The position numbers and the translations under genes are program-made. This document shows positions 24,742 to 33,898 of a stretch of 64,000 bases of DNA, in pieces. The notes under the pieces were generated by a model. That model had not been told where the DNA came from and ran no database searches. It saw only the letters and a list, made by a program, of their open reading frames with translations. The DNA comes from Shewanella aestuarii (GTDB lineage Bacteria; Pseudomonadota; Gammaproteobacteria; Enterobacterales; Shewanellaceae): contig NZ_BMOT01000007.1 in the NCBI RefSeq assembly GCF_014647215.1, forward strand, positions 124,001-188,000, read 5' to 3'. Within the stretch, counting starts at the first letter, position 1. Each line of letters starts with the position of its first letter.

Positions 24742-26036
24742 CTCAAAAACGCAACATAGCAGGGGCCTTAGCCATGGCGAGTTGCAGTTTAATCAATCCT
24801 AATGCGCAAGCGACAGACATTAACGAAATTGTAAAATCAGATGATTGGAAAGTGGATGCCGCCATTATGTACTATGGCGAGCAAGATAGAGTACAAGCCG
24901 CTGAAGTCATTGGTAATGTGCAGAAATCCTTTGGTGATAGCTCGCTATTAGACATGAAACTGGTCGTAGACAGCTTAACCGGTGCATCGGCATCTGGGGC
25001 GGTGGCGCAAGACAGTAGCCAAACTTTTACTCGACCCTCTGGTCATGGTGAATATACCGTTAATGCCGGAGAAACACCGCTGGATGATACTTTTCATGAT
25101 ACCCGGGTGCAATTAAGCGCTAACTGGATGGAAGTGCTTAATCCAGATTGGACCTTAAATGTGGGTTTAAATGGTTCAACCGAATTTGACTATTTATCTC
25201 TAGGTTTAAATGCGGGTCTTGAGCGTAGCTTTAATAAAAACAATACCATAGTTGCGTTATCCGGGGCGTTTACTCAAGACACCATAGATGCGGTTGGTGG
25301 CAGACCTGTTGCGCTATCTGAAATGGCGCTTAGGGCTAAATATGATACCGAAGCGGCGTTTCAAGCGGCATTTGACGACACTCGTCAAGCGGGTACCGAT
25401 GATAAGCAAACCATTGACCTTATGCTTGGAGTAACCCAAAACATTAATCGTTATTGGTTAATGCAAGCTAACTACGGTATTTCGAATGTCTCGGGTTACA
25501 TGACTGACCCATACAAGGTGTTATCTCAAGTTGATAGCAGTGGCACAACTCAGGCTTACCTTTATGAAAATCGTCCAGAAGAACGCTTAAAACACAGCGC
25601 GTTTGTTATGGCGAAAGGTGCATTAGATTCAGGTGTGGTTGATTTTTCTTATCGCTATAGTACTGATGATTGGGATATTTCATCACACACACTGGAAACT
25701 CATTATCGTTATTATTTGAGCCCACAGTTTTATGCTCAGATACACCTACGTTACTATCAACAACAGGCAGGAAATTTTTATCAGCCGTTTTTATTGGCGA
25801 ATGAACCCTTACCTGAATTTGCCAGTGCCGATTATCGTATAGGCGATATGACCGCGTATACGGTGGGGATAAAGTTTGGCCAGCGCTTATCTGGCGGGCA
25901 TGAATTAAGCTATCGTTTAGAGTATTACCAGCAGGCGCCAGAGAATAATGGTACTGAGTTAATTGGCCAGTTGAGTCAATTTGAACAATTCCCTGAGGTG
26001 AAAGCTATCGTAGCGCAAGTGAGTTATTCGTTTTAA
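24732..26036 (+). CDS. DUF3570 outer-membrane beta-barrel protein with flavinylation-like motif
   Basis: A 434-residue exported protein of the DUF3570 family, function unknown. A signal peptide (about 1-28, ending NPNAQA) is followed by VDAAIMYYGEQDRVQ and then many alternating amphipathic strands (LSYRLEYYQQ, YAQIHLRYYQQ), ending in aromatic VSYSF, as in outer-membrane barrels. Near the N-terminus lies DSLTGASASGA (D80 to about A90). DSLTGAS fits the ApbE flavin-transfer consensus Dxx(S/T)GA(S/T), with Thr83 as the putative FMN-bearing residue. An ApbE-like gene is next in the operon, 14 bases on. Flavinylation is a hypothesis; the motif could serve the barrel fold instead. ATG 24732 was chosen for its GGAGG with a 6-base spacer. 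Confidence 0.85.
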   Translation: MQLTQKRNIAGALAMASCSLINPNAQATDINEIVKSDDWKVDAAIMYYGEQDRVQAAEVIGNVQKSFGDSSLLDMKLVVDSLTGASASGAVAQDSSQTFTRPSGHGEYTVNAGETPLDDTFHDTRVQLSANWMEVLNPDWTLNVGLNGSTEFDYLSLGLNAGLERSFNKNNTIVALSGAFTQDTIDAVGGRPVALSEMALRAKYDTEAAFQAAFDDTRQAGTDDKQTIDLMLGVTQNINRYWLMQANYGISNVSGYMTDPYKVLSQVDSSGTTQAYLYENRPEERLKHSAFVMAKGALDSGVVDFSYRYSTDDWDISSHTLETHYRYYLSPQFYAQIHLRYYQQQAGNFYQPFLLANEPLPEFASADYRIGDMTAYTVGIKFGQRLSGGHELSYRLEYYQQAPENNGTELIGQLSQFEQFPEVKAIVAQVSYSF

Positions 26037-26050
26037 GATGAACACTTTAA

Positions 26051-26986
26051 GTGAGCAGAGAGCATCCGCGAATGCGTTCATCAAATGTGCTAAATAATGC
26101 CTCAACGTCGACTTTACAAGCTCGGAGTTGGGGTTTTTTAGCTTGCTTTCGTGCGATGGCAAGCCCGTGTGAACTGCTGATTGCGACCAATGACCAAGCC
26201 GTTGCAAAAGCAATGTTAGAGATTGCGTATAAAGAAGCGGCGCGAATTGAGCAAAAATACAGTCGCTTTATTGATGGCAATCCGCTGTGGCAAATTAATC
26301 ATGCACAAGGCAAGGCTACCGTAATCGACAGTGAAACTTTGCAGCTTTTGCGCTTTGCTCAGCAGTGTTACCAGTTAAGTGATGGCGCCTTTGATATTAG
26401 TGCAGGCTCATTAATGCGTTTGTGGCGCTTTGATGCCAACGCTAAAGTGCCGGCAGATGCCGACATTATGCTGGCAAAAGAGCAGGTAAACTTTGCTGCG
26501 GTGAAGTTTGATGAGCAGCAGATCACTATGCCTGCGCAAATGAGTCTTGATTTTGGCGGTATAGGTAAAGAATATGCCGTCGATAAAGTGGCTTATTTGT
26601 TAGCGGAAAAATGGCCTAGTATTTCTGTATTGGTTAACTTTGGTGGTGATATTAGCTGCTTAGTGCCTAAAGCTGGCGACCCATGGCAAATTGGCATCGA
26701 AAATCCCGATGCATTAGATAATGCCGCCGCCCTTTTAAGTGTGCATCAAGGGGCTTTGGCTACCAGCGGTGATACACGGCGATTTATTGAGGTTAATGGC
26801 CGTCGTTATGGGCATATTATTAATCCAGACACAGGTTATCCTGTGCTTGATGCTCCTCGCTCGGTTACGGTACTTGGGCCTAATTGTGTTACTGCGGGTA
26901 TGTTGGCGACTATGGCAATGCTGCAGGGAGAAGATGCTGAGTTTTTTCTACAACAACAATCAGTAAACTTTAAAGTATTCAGATAG
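26051..26986 (+). CDS. ApbE-like FAD:protein FMN transferase, no signal peptide
   Basis: A 311-residue ApbE-family protein. ApbE moves FMN from FAD to a Thr/Ser of a target protein. Recognisable parts are FRAMASPCELLIA (33-45), the flavin site SLDFGGIGKEYAVDKV (165-180), VNFGGDISC (195-203), TSGDTRRF, and GHIINPDTGYPV (254-265). Two things are odd. First, the N-terminal 32 residues hold no signal peptide or lipobox, although classical ApbE proteins are exported; an in-frame stop directly before the GTG start excludes a longer form. Second, the C-terminal metal-binding ADxxxT motif is AGMLAT (Gly283 in place of Asp). The protein may be a cytoplasmic or altered-activity branch. It follows DUF3570 by 14 bases and precedes the response regulator by 24. 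Confidence 0.85.
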   Translation: MSREHPRMRSSNVLNNASTSTLQARSWGFLACFRAMASPCELLIATNDQAVAKAMLEIAYKEAARIEQKYSRFIDGNPLWQINHAQGKATVIDSETLQLLRFAQQCYQLSDGAFDISAGSLMRLWRFDANAKVPADADIMLAKEQVNFAAVKFDEQQITMPAQMSLDFGGIGKEYAVDKVAYLLAEKWPSISVLVNFGGDISCLVPKAGDPWQIGIENPDALDNAAALLSVHQGALATSGDTRRFIEVNGRRYGHIINPDTGYPVLDAPRSVTVLGPNCVTAGMLATMAMLQGEDAEFFLQQQSVNFKVFR

Positions 26987-27010
26987 TTTATAACGTAAGG
27001 CGAAATTAAC

Positions 27011-27670
27011 ATGCGGGTATTACTGGTTGAAGACAATGCATTATTGGCGCAGGGCGTGTACCTCAGTTTAACTAAATTGGGCATGCAAGTGGATCATCTT
27101 TCAACCTATCAGCAGGCATTAACTGCGTTAGATTATGAAGATTTTAGCGCGATCATTCTCGACCTTGGCTTGCCCGACGGTAATGGTGCTGACTTACTAA
27201 AACAGTGGCGTAAAAAAGGGATTTCAGTGCCGACAATCGTGCTGACGGCGAACACAGATTTTGATACTCGTCTGGCGTGCTTAGACATGGGCGCTGATGA
27301 TTACCTTAGTAAGCCTTTTGATGTGCGCGAGCTGGCAGCAAGATTACGCGCTATTGTCAGACGACAATATGGTTTAGACCATAATCAATTTACATATGGT
27401 GCGTTAAGTATTGATTTTTCAAAATGCGAAGTACATTTCAAAGGCGAACTTGTTCAGCTTTCAAGACGAGAATACCAATTGCTGCTGGAGTTTGCCCAAT
27501 CTGCTGGGCGGGTGTTAACTCGCAGCCAGCTGGAACAATTAACCTATGGTTGGGAAGAGGTCGGCAGTAATTCAATTGAAGTGCATATTCATCATTTACG
27601 GAAGAAAATGGCCAATGAATTAATCAAAACCGTGCGTGGCATTGGTTACACTTTGGTAGAGATTGCTTAA
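27011..27670 (+). CDS. QseB/PmrA-like response regulator
   Basis: A 219-residue OmpR-class regulator. The receiver domain (1-115) has the acidic pocket VEDN, phospho-acceptor Asp51 (IILDLGLP), Thr in VLTAN and Lys in DYLSKPFD. The DNA-binding winged helix includes SNSIEVHIHHLRKK and RGIGYTL, very close to the matching part of QseB and PmrA. Those regulators bind paired TTAAG half-sites, and a perfect CTTAAG-N5-CTTAAG precedes this operon (23906) and a near match precedes eptA (40212). The stop overlaps the kinase start (TAATG). It probably controls its own operon. Confidence 0.9.
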   Translation: MRVLLVEDNALLAQGVYLSLTKLGMQVDHLSTYQQALTALDYEDFSAIILDLGLPDGNGADLLKQWRKKGISVPTIVLTANTDFDTRLACLDMGADDYLSKPFDVRELAARLRAIVRRQYGLDHNQFTYGALSIDFSKCEVHFKGELVQLSRREYQLLLEFAQSAGRVLTRSQLEQLTYGWEEVGSNSIEVHIHHLRKKMANELIKTVRGIGYTLVEIA

Positions 27671-29130
27671 TGTTCAAAATGTTGCGACAAAAATTGCGCT
27701 CAATGTATTCATTACGCAAGCTGATGAGCGTACTGATCACGATTGCGATGATCATCACTGTGGTGATTACCAACGCCTTAAGTCGTGAAGATGCCAAAGA
27801 GCAAATTGAAGAGTTGTTTGATGCGCAGATGCTGCAAACTGCCAAAGTGCTTGAGCTATTTTACGTCAATCAATTTACTCAAACTAAGGTTGAACAGCTA
27901 GCTCTGCAACCGATTAAATTGCATGTGCATGCTACAGATGTGGAAACCTTCGCCGAACAATCAACCGCACTGAATTTAATGTATGAACATAAATTGTCGT
28001 TTCAGTTATTAAATTCAATGGGGGATTTATTAGTTTATTCAGACAGCTCAGGTGATAAACCTTTAACCTCGTTTACCCAGGGGTATGAGCTGCGCAATAT
28101 TGATGATGTGTCGTGGCACGTGTTTAGCTACTTCTCTCAAGCGCATAAGGTGTGGATTGTCACAGCTCAATCTGAAGATGTACGTAAAGAATTACTTGAA
28201 AAAATGATGTCTAACGCTTGGACTGTCCCCTTAATTGTGACCCCCATAGTGTTATTAATATTACTATTGATAACGTATTCTTTATTTAAGCCCCTTAAAG
28301 CGTTAGAAGCCAGTTTGTTGAGCCGCACCCCCCAAGATTTATCATCTTTGCACATTGATCTCCCCAGCGAGTTAGTGCCCGTTCAGGATGCGATAAATGA
28401 TTATTTATCGCGGATTTCACAAGCAATGCAGCGTGAAAGGCGCTTTAGTGCAGATGCTGCACACGAGCTAAAAACACCTTTAGCTATCGTTAAACTTCAC
28501 CATGATGGTTTGCAAGAAGTGCTAAATGAAGTGCCAGAATCATTAGCCCCCCAATTACATGATGCTCATATTCATTTAAATGCGATTGATCAGGGGGTTG
28601 AGCGCATGAGCCATATGGTGGAACAGCTACTGTTATTATCTAGAGTTGACGCCTTAAATGCCTTGAACTTAGCGCCTACTCGGGTGGGCGAGCTTATTGA
28701 AACGTCAATTAATCAATTGATTACGATAATCACCGACTATGAATGGCAGATTAATATTGCCGATGATTTAACGGTCAATGTCGACCCTTTTTATATGGCA
28801 TTAGTGTGTAAAAACTTAATTGAAAATGCCTGTAAATACAGCCCGAAAGAATCGATCATTTGTATTGATGCCGCAGAGGTGAATGGTCAAATTGTGCTGC
28901 GCTTTTCTGATAACGGTAAAGGCATGACTGATACCCAAATTCTGCGCGCCAAGGAACGTTTTTATCGTGTAGATGAAAATGCAAACCAAGGTGCTGGATT
29001 AGGTTTATCTATTTGTCAGCATATTGTTAGCCTGCACTGTGGCACCATCCATCTGCATTCAAATCTTCCAAACGGATTGACCGTGGTGGTGAGTTTACCT
29101 ATTGCGCCTAAGACGATAGGCCGTGCGTAA
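27670..29130 (+). CDS. QseC-like sensor histidine kinase
   Basis: A 486-residue membrane kinase. Two membrane helices (about 15-37 and 180-203) enclose a periplasmic sensor of about 140 residues. The HisKA dimerisation box is FSADAAHELKTPL with His265, followed by the N box NLIENACKYSPK, G1 box FSDNGKGM and G2 box GAGLGLSIC, so all catalytic motifs are intact. Translationally coupled to the response regulator, it is the last gene of the TlpA/DUF3570/ApbE operon. The sensed signal is unknown; a redox or metal stress in the envelope would fit the neighbours. Confidence 0.9.
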   Translation: MFKMLRQKLRSMYSLRKLMSVLITIAMIITVVITNALSREDAKEQIEELFDAQMLQTAKVLELFYVNQFTQTKVEQLALQPIKLHVHATDVETFAEQSTALNLMYEHKLSFQLLNSMGDLLVYSDSSGDKPLTSFTQGYELRNIDDVSWHVFSYFSQAHKVWIVTAQSEDVRKELLEKMMSNAWTVPLIVTPIVLLILLLITYSLFKPLKALEASLLSRTPQDLSSLHIDLPSELVPVQDAINDYLSRISQAMQRERRFSADAAHELKTPLAIVKLHHDGLQEVLNEVPESLAPQLHDAHIHLNAIDQGVERMSHMVEQLLLLSRVDALNALNLAPTRVGELIETSINQLITIITDYEWQINIADDLTVNVDPFYMALVCKNLIENACKYSPKESIICIDAAEVNGQIVLRFSDNGKGMTDTQILRAKERFYRVDENANQGAGLGLSICQHIVSLHCGTIHLHSNLPNGLTVVVSLPIAPKTIGRA

Positions 29131-29433
29131 GACCAGTACAGATAAACATAGCAATAGCTTAAGTGTGATGGTTAATCACAGTATCTAGGCAAGCCTAAAA
29201 CAAGCCTTGATAGCCTGATAAGTGGCCTATTTTAAAAACCACGGCGGGCTTTCGATAAAAGGTGGCGCTTTTAAAAATGATGCAGAATTATCTTATCTGT
29301 TAAGCTAAATTGTGGTGAATTAGTTTGGGCTAATTTATGCTAACCCGCGTACAATATTGATATTTCTGCCTTAATGTCACTTGCAATTTAGCTTGCGATA
29401 TTCAGGCTTCATAACACTGTTAAGGATTTAAAT
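29131..29433. other. Gap between the kinase operon and the peroxiredoxin gene
   Basis: About 300 bases with no supportable gene. A TGTGA-N7-TCACA dyad lies at 29164-29180; its spacer is one base too long for a CRP site. No strong terminator follows the kinase. The peroxiredoxin promoter should lie in the last 100 bases. Confidence 0.35.
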
Positions 29434-29907
29434 ATGATCGCACAAGGACAAGCTTTACCTGCAGGCTCTTTAGGCCAGTTAACCAAAGACGGTATGGTAA
29501 ATCACAATGTTGCTGAGTTATTTGCGGGTAAAAAAGTGGTACTTTTTGCAGTACCAGGTGCATTTACCCCAACTTGCTCAGAAGCGCATTTGCCAGGCTA
29601 TGTGGTATTGGCAGATCAACTTAAAGCCAAGGGCGTAGATGTCATTGCCTGCGTTTCGGTGAACGATGCCTTTGTCATGAAAGCCTGGGGCGAAGCACAA
29701 AATGCGTCAGAACTCATGATGCTTGCCGATGGTGATGCCAGTTTTACTAAAGCGCTAGGCTTAGAGATGGATACCGCAGGCTTTGGTGGTGTGCGCTCAC
29801 AACGCTATGCCATGGTGGTCGATAATGGTGTGGTAACGGTATTAAATGTTGAAGCACCAAAAGCCTTTGAAGTCAGTACTGCTGAAGCGATATTAGCCAC
29901 TTTATAA
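29434..29907 (+). CDS. Prx5-type peroxiredoxin
   Basis: A 157-residue thiol peroxidase of the Prx5 (AhpC/TSA, redoxin) group. It reduces hydrogen peroxide or organic peroxides using a peroxidatic Cys48 in the conserved PGAFTPTCSEAHLPGY segment. A second Cys lies at 73 (VIACVSVND). The family end pattern GGVRSQRYAMVVDNGVV is present. Unlike some marine homologues, it carries no C-terminal glutaredoxin domain, so it depends on a separate glutaredoxin or thioredoxin. It is monocistronic and convergent with envZ, with a shared terminator. Confidence 0.92.
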   Translation: MIAQGQALPAGSLGQLTKDGMVNHNVAELFAGKKVVLFAVPGAFTPTCSEAHLPGYVVLADQLKAKGVDVIACVSVNDAFVMKAWGEAQNASELMMLADGDASFTKALGLEMDTAGFGGVRSQRYAMVVDNGVVTVLNVEAPKAFEVSTAEAILATL

Positions 29908-29932
29908 GCTTCTTTTAACGTTTGTGAACTTG

Positions 29933-29958
29933 AATGGACGCATTGAGCGTCCATTTTT
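29933..29958. terminator. Intrinsic terminator between peroxiredoxin and envZ
   Basis: TGGACGC (29935-29941) and GCGTCCA (29947-29953) form a stem with loop ATTGA, followed by T5. Confidence 0.85.
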
Positions 29959-29965
29959 ATGTGTT

Positions 29966-31300
29966 TCATTTTTTTGGTAATAATACCCGCGCAATTAATC
30001 CACCTTCAGCACGATTGGCTAAGCTTACTTTACCATTGTGCCTATCAATAATACGCTTAATAATGGCCAATCCTAAGCCCGATCCTACACTTCCTCTGGC
30101 TGTATCTCCTTGAGTAAAGGGTTGAAATAAATCGTCTACTTTACTCATGTCGATGCCGGGGCCGTTATCTTCAACGCTAAAACCGACATAGCGTCCCTGT
30201 TCAAAAGAACATATTTTTACCCATCCGTGACCATAGCGAAAAGCATTTTCCACTAAGTTACTGAGTACCCGTTTGATAGCCACATGTTGGATGGGGATGT
30301 CAGGACAATGGGCTAACACGATTTCTATCTCGCCCTGTCGGTTACTTTCCTGTTGCTGGATTTCTTGGATTAACTGATTTATCTGAAAGGGCTCTCTAAT
30401 TGCCTCTTGATCATGACGGACATAGGCAATAAATTGTTTAATGATGGCATCCATGTCTTCAATGTCAGTAACAATGCCCTCTTTGAGATATTGATCATCC
30501 TCAACCATCATTTCAGATGCCAGTCTAATGCGGGTAAGAGGGGTACGTAAATCGTGGGAGATACCAGCCATCAGTAACGCTCGGTCTTGTTCAAGTTGTT
30601 TCATGCTCTGAGCCATCTGATTAAATGCATGAGTTACTTCAACAATTTCAGTTGATCCACTTAAAGGTAAAGGATCGGGGAATTTTCCTTTAGATACAGT
30701 GACGGCGGCTTTTTGTAAGCGTTTTAACGGTTTATTTTGTTTACGAGCAAATAGCCAGCCACCGGCGACACTGAGTGCGCCAATAACCAGTAAATATAAG
30801 GTCAATGGGGATAAATCAGATTCATTAATGCCGCTAAGGGGGACTTTAATCCATATTGATGGCGCTTGCGGGGGCCGGATCCATACATCCAAATTTTCAC
30901 CCTGAGAAAACCTCACTTCCGCTTCGCCGCCCAGATACACAGACATTTGGTCAGACAGAAAACCATAATAAGTGGCGTTGTCTAACCCTGCCTCTTGAGC
31001 TTGTTTGAGGTTATAAACCGTCATACCGTCGTCGCGTACTTTGGCATTCAACGCGTCGACAATCGACAAGTGTTCGCGGCCAACATCCACACCATCAACA
31101 AATAAAATGTTGATTTGACGTGCAATAAGCTGATTTATTTGCTCATAACTGGGTTTAATAAAATACACCGCGACCGACCAATAAGAAACCAGCTGATTGA
31201 TCAGCAGCAAGCTACCAATCAATACCACGGTTTGACTAAAGGCGTTGCGTGGTAAAAGGTGCTGCCACCATTTTAGTGTTAATTTGACAGGTTCTGGCAC
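29966..31300 (-). CDS. envZ: Osmosensor histidine kinase EnvZ
   Basis: A 444-residue inner-membrane kinase, the usual EnvZ size. A helix at about 22-48 and another near 165-186 bracket the periplasmic domain. HAMP is at about 186-240, the phosphorylated His249 is in [12 protein letters not shown], and the ATP-binding domain has [16 protein letters not shown] and GSGLGLAI. It phosphorylates and dephosphorylates OmpR to adjust porin expression. It lies two bases downstream of ompR in the same operon, as in enteric bacteria. Confidence 0.93.
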   Translation of the reverse strand: MPEPVKLTLKWWQHLLPRNAFSQTVVLIGSLLLINQLVSYWSVAVYFIKPSYEQINQLIARQINILFVDGVDVGREHLSIVDALNAKVRDDGMTVYNLKQAQEAGLDNATYYGFLSDQMSVYLGGEAEVRFSQGENLDVWIRPPQAPSIWIKVPLSGINESDLSPLTLYLLVIGALSVAGGWLFARKQNKPLKRLQKAAVTVSKGKFPDPLPLSGSTEIVEVTHAFNQMAQSMKQLEQDRALLMAGISHDLRTPLTRIRLASEMMVEDDQYLKEGIVTDIEDMDAIIKQFIAYVRHDQEAIREPFQINQLIQEIQQQESNRQGEIEIVLAHCPDIPIQHVAIKRVLSNLVENAFRYGHGWVKICSFEQGRYVGFSVEDNGPGIDMSKVDDLFQPFTQGDTARGSVGSGLGLAIIKRIIDRHNGKVSLANRAEGGLIARVLLPKK

Positions 31301-31302
31301 GG

Positions 31303-32028
31303 TTATTTTCGAGTTGAGCCATCAGGAACAAACACATAACCTAACCCCCACACGGTTTGAATATAACGTGGGTTGGCGGCATCTTTTTCAATTAAGCGGC
31401 GTAAGCGTGACACTTGCACATCGATAGAACGCTCTAGTGCTGAATAATCACGTCCCCTTGCTAGATTCATTAATTTATCACGCGATAATGGCTCACGAGG
31501 GTGAGAAACCAACACTTTCAACACTGCAAATTCGCCACTGGTTAACGCAATACTTTCTTCACCATGAAACATTTCACGGGTGGCTAAGTTAAGTGAAAAA
31601 TCACCAAAAGTGATCTCGGCTTCTTGTTGGGCTGGCGCGCCTGGTACATCATTGGTTTGCCTGCGCATGACTGCTTTGATACGCGCTAATAGTTCTCTTG
31701 GGTTAAAGGGTTTAGGTAAGTAATCATCTGCGCCGAGTTCTAGGCCGATAATCCGGTCTACTTCATCACCTTTAGCCGTTAGCATTACAATAGGGATAGG
31801 ATTTTCCTGTTGGCGTAAACGACGGCAAATTGATAAACCATCCTCGCCCGGAAGCATTAAATCCAATACTAATAAATGAAAGTTTTCACGCTCAAGCAAT
31901 CTGTCCATTTGTTCGGCATTGGCTGCGCTACGTACTTGATAACCTTGCTCCATTAAATAGCGTTCTAATAATGAACGCAGTCGCATATCGTCATCAACAA
32001 CGAGAATTTTAGACGTTTCTTGGCCCAT
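31303..32028 (-). CDS. ompR: Osmoregulatory response regulator OmpR
   Basis: A 241-residue response regulator, very close to enteric OmpR. The receiver has Asp56 in [12 protein letters not shown] and Lys in [12 protein letters not shown]. The C-terminal winged helix has the characteristic [30 protein letters not shown] and VSRLRRLIE. It binds porin and other envelope promoters when phosphorylated by EnvZ. The operon promoter lies in the 244-base gap before 32273. Confidence 0.95.
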   Translation of the reverse strand: MGQETSKILVVDDDMRLRSLLERYLMEQGYQVRSAANAEQMDRLLERENFHLLVLDLMLPGEDGLSICRRLRQQENPIPIVMLTAKGDEVDRIIGLELGADDYLPKPFNPRELLARIKAVMRRQTNDVPGAPAQQEAEITFGDFSLNLATREMFHGEESIALTSGEFAVLKVLVSHPREPLSRDKLMNLARGRDYSALERSIDVQVSRLRRLIEKDAANPRYIQTVWGLGYVFVPDGSTRK

Positions 32029-32272
32029 GAAAATATCCTTTTATCTTTAGCATTTTGACTCAATATAACCAGTTTAGCGCTTGGCTAATAGTGTCTGAAA
32101 AGTAAGTTTTATTATTTTATGAATTAACTAATGAAATTGGTAGTTAATGCCATTGATTATTATACTTTTTTTGCTTTTTGTTCTGCCTTTGCAGAAATTG
32201 TAACAAAAGCCACAATGCGGCTATGTTTATGGCGAATGGAGGTTAATTTTGCTTGGCCTCAAGTCATTTTGT

Positions 32273-32926
32273 TTAAAATAATTGCCCAAAAACAAATTGG
32301 GCAGCCGTAGTTTGTGCTAGGTCACTGTAAATATGAGCATAATAACCACTTGGAAAAATGACTAAGTAACTCATATCAATAGATTGCTTATCAGGCCAGT
32401 AACCAAAAGTGTGGTGTGACTCAAAGGTTTGATACAAGATCTCATTTTCGTGGCTGCTATGCGAAGTTGTGGATAAGGTTAACCACCGAGTATTGTCCGA
32501 TGAAGTGTAGTGAATCGTCTGAAATAACAGCGCATCGATAAAAACACTTTGCGTTTGATTTGGCACCTGTTTGAGCTCAACCGTTGCGTGAGTTTGAGTC
32601 GCAAGTGCGATTTCACTAGGGCGAAATACGAGTGCTTGGTGACTTATTGAAACTTGCCCCCAATGATGAAAACTACTTTGGGGGTTAGCCAAGTCAATGA
32701 CGACATGGCTGTAACTGTTGTCATGATTAATATGGATAAAGCCCAGTTTAGAATCAGATTCGTGCAACCAGTCGCCTTGAATTAACCGCGAATTTACTAT
32801 GAGCTCATCATCCAGACCATAGGCGTGAGCGGGCGCAGCAATACTCAATAAGAAAATAAATAGCCATAAACCAAGGCTGTTGGCACGGGTGAAAAAATCA
32901 ATGGAGTGATCCGCAGGCCAGTACAT
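32273..32926 (-). CDS. Hypothetical secreted protein
   Basis: A 217-residue protein that I do not recognise. It has a long polar N-terminus followed by a hydrophobic segment ending in APAHA (about 33-37), so it is probably exported. The mature part is beta-rich with many His, Ser, Thr and aromatic residues (HINHDNSYSHVV, YYAHIYSD) and contains no Cys. A lipocalin-like or stress-response family is possible but unproven. The start is supported by AGGGA just upstream. It is monocistronic, on the same strand as ompR and divergent from greB. Confidence 0.65.
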   Translation of the reverse strand: MYWPADHSIDFFTRANSLGLWLFIFLLSIAAPAHAYGLDDELIVNSRLIQGDWLHESDSKLGFIHINHDNSYSHVVIDLANPQSSFHHWGQVSISHQALVFRPSEIALATQTHATVELKQVPNQTQSVFIDALLFQTIHYTSSDNTRWLTLSTTSHSSHENEILYQTFESHHTFGYWPDKQSIDMSYLVIFPSGYYAHIYSDLAQTTAAQFVFGQLF

Positions 32927-33108
32927 ATAATTCCCTTTATGTGTACAAGTGAAGCGCTAAGTATAGTCGATGAAATGGTCTTTTACAGACGATTGTATTG
33001 AGGGTGTTTATGTCAAATCTGTCTATGACAATGTGACTGCAAAAACCAGAAGTCGTGATATATTAGTGACCGAATTTTTTATCTTCCAATTGTCATTGTA
33101 AGCAGATT

Positions 33109-33588
33109 ATGAGAACGGCTATTGTTACCCGTGAAGGGTTTGAAAAACTACAACAAGAACTCAATTTTTTGTGGCGTGAAGAGCGCCCTGAAATCACTAA
33201 AAAAGTGGCTTGGGCTGCCAGTTTAGGCGATCGCAGTGAGAACGCGGATTATCAGTACAACAAAAAGCGACTTCGTGAAATTGACCGCAGGGTCAGATAT
33301 TTACGTAAGTCTATCGAGAACCTAAAAATTGTTGATTATTCGCCTGAACAAGAGGGAAAGGTCTTTTTTGGTGCTTGGGTTGAAGTTGAAAATGATGACG
33401 GACAACAGCTCACGTTTCGCATTGTTGGCTATGATGAAATTTTTGGTCGCAAAGGTTACATTTCAATTGATTCGCCGATGGCGCGCGCATTATTGAAAAA
33501 AGAAGTCGATGATGAGGCGGTCGTTAACACGCCAGATGGCGATAAGTGTTGGTATATTAATAAGATATATTATCACTTACCTCAATAG
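33109..33588 (+). CDS. greB: Transcription elongation factor GreB
   Basis: A 159-residue factor that reaches into the RNA polymerase secondary channel and stimulates cleavage of backtracked RNA. The coiled coil starts TREGFEKLQQELNFLWREER, and the acidic tip and signature SLGDRSENADYQYNKKRLRE are intact (tip acidic residues in GDRSENAD). The C-terminal FKBP-like domain has FRIVGYDEIFGRKGYIS and ends CWYINKIYY. GreB rather than GreA is indicated by EERPEITKKVAWAASLGD. It follows the conserved ompR-greB-tex gene order. Confidence 0.96.
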   Translation: MRTAIVTREGFEKLQQELNFLWREERPEITKKVAWAASLGDRSENADYQYNKKRLREIDRRVRYLRKSIENLKIVDYSPEQEGKVFFGAWVEVENDDGQQLTFRIVGYDEIFGRKGYISIDSPMARALLKKEVDDEAVVNTPDGDKCWYINKIYYHLPQ

Positions 33589-33898
33589 TTTTGTGTCTAA
33601 TGTATTGGCATCATTAATGATGTCTTCATTGTTGGCTATTCAATATCATTTATATTTTTAGAAAATCTGCAGGCTAGGGTTAATTGTTTACTGGAGCATT
33701 TAAAATACTTTTGCCTTGCAAAGTTCACGTTAATACAGTTGAGGTCGCTTTTTTCCAACAAGTTATTTTATGGTTTAGTGACTTTAATCTCCATGTCATA
33801 AGCGTTACTTAAGTTTCAGATATCAAAATACTTAAAAATGATCGTTAATTGATATCAAATTACGAGTTAACCATACTTGCACCACTTCGAGGTTGATT
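33589..33898. other. Gap between greB and the cytochrome b561 gene
   Basis: A 310-base gap. It holds a perfect 14-base palindrome CATCATTAATGATG (33609-33622), too A/T-simple to call a site, and GAGG just before ATG 33899. No other feature was seen. Confidence 0.35.

Noticed and set aside
25959..26280. Minus-strand open frames of 77-84 codons across the DUF3570/apbE junction
   Set aside because: They are antisense to well-supported genes and resemble no family.
29164..29180. TGTGA...TCACA dyad resembling a CRP site
   Set aside because: The spacer is seven bases, whereas CRP sites need six, so it is not called.
33609..33622. 14-base palindrome CATCATTAATGATG
   Set aside because: It is AT-simple and has no regulatory context beyond its position; noted only in the gap entry.
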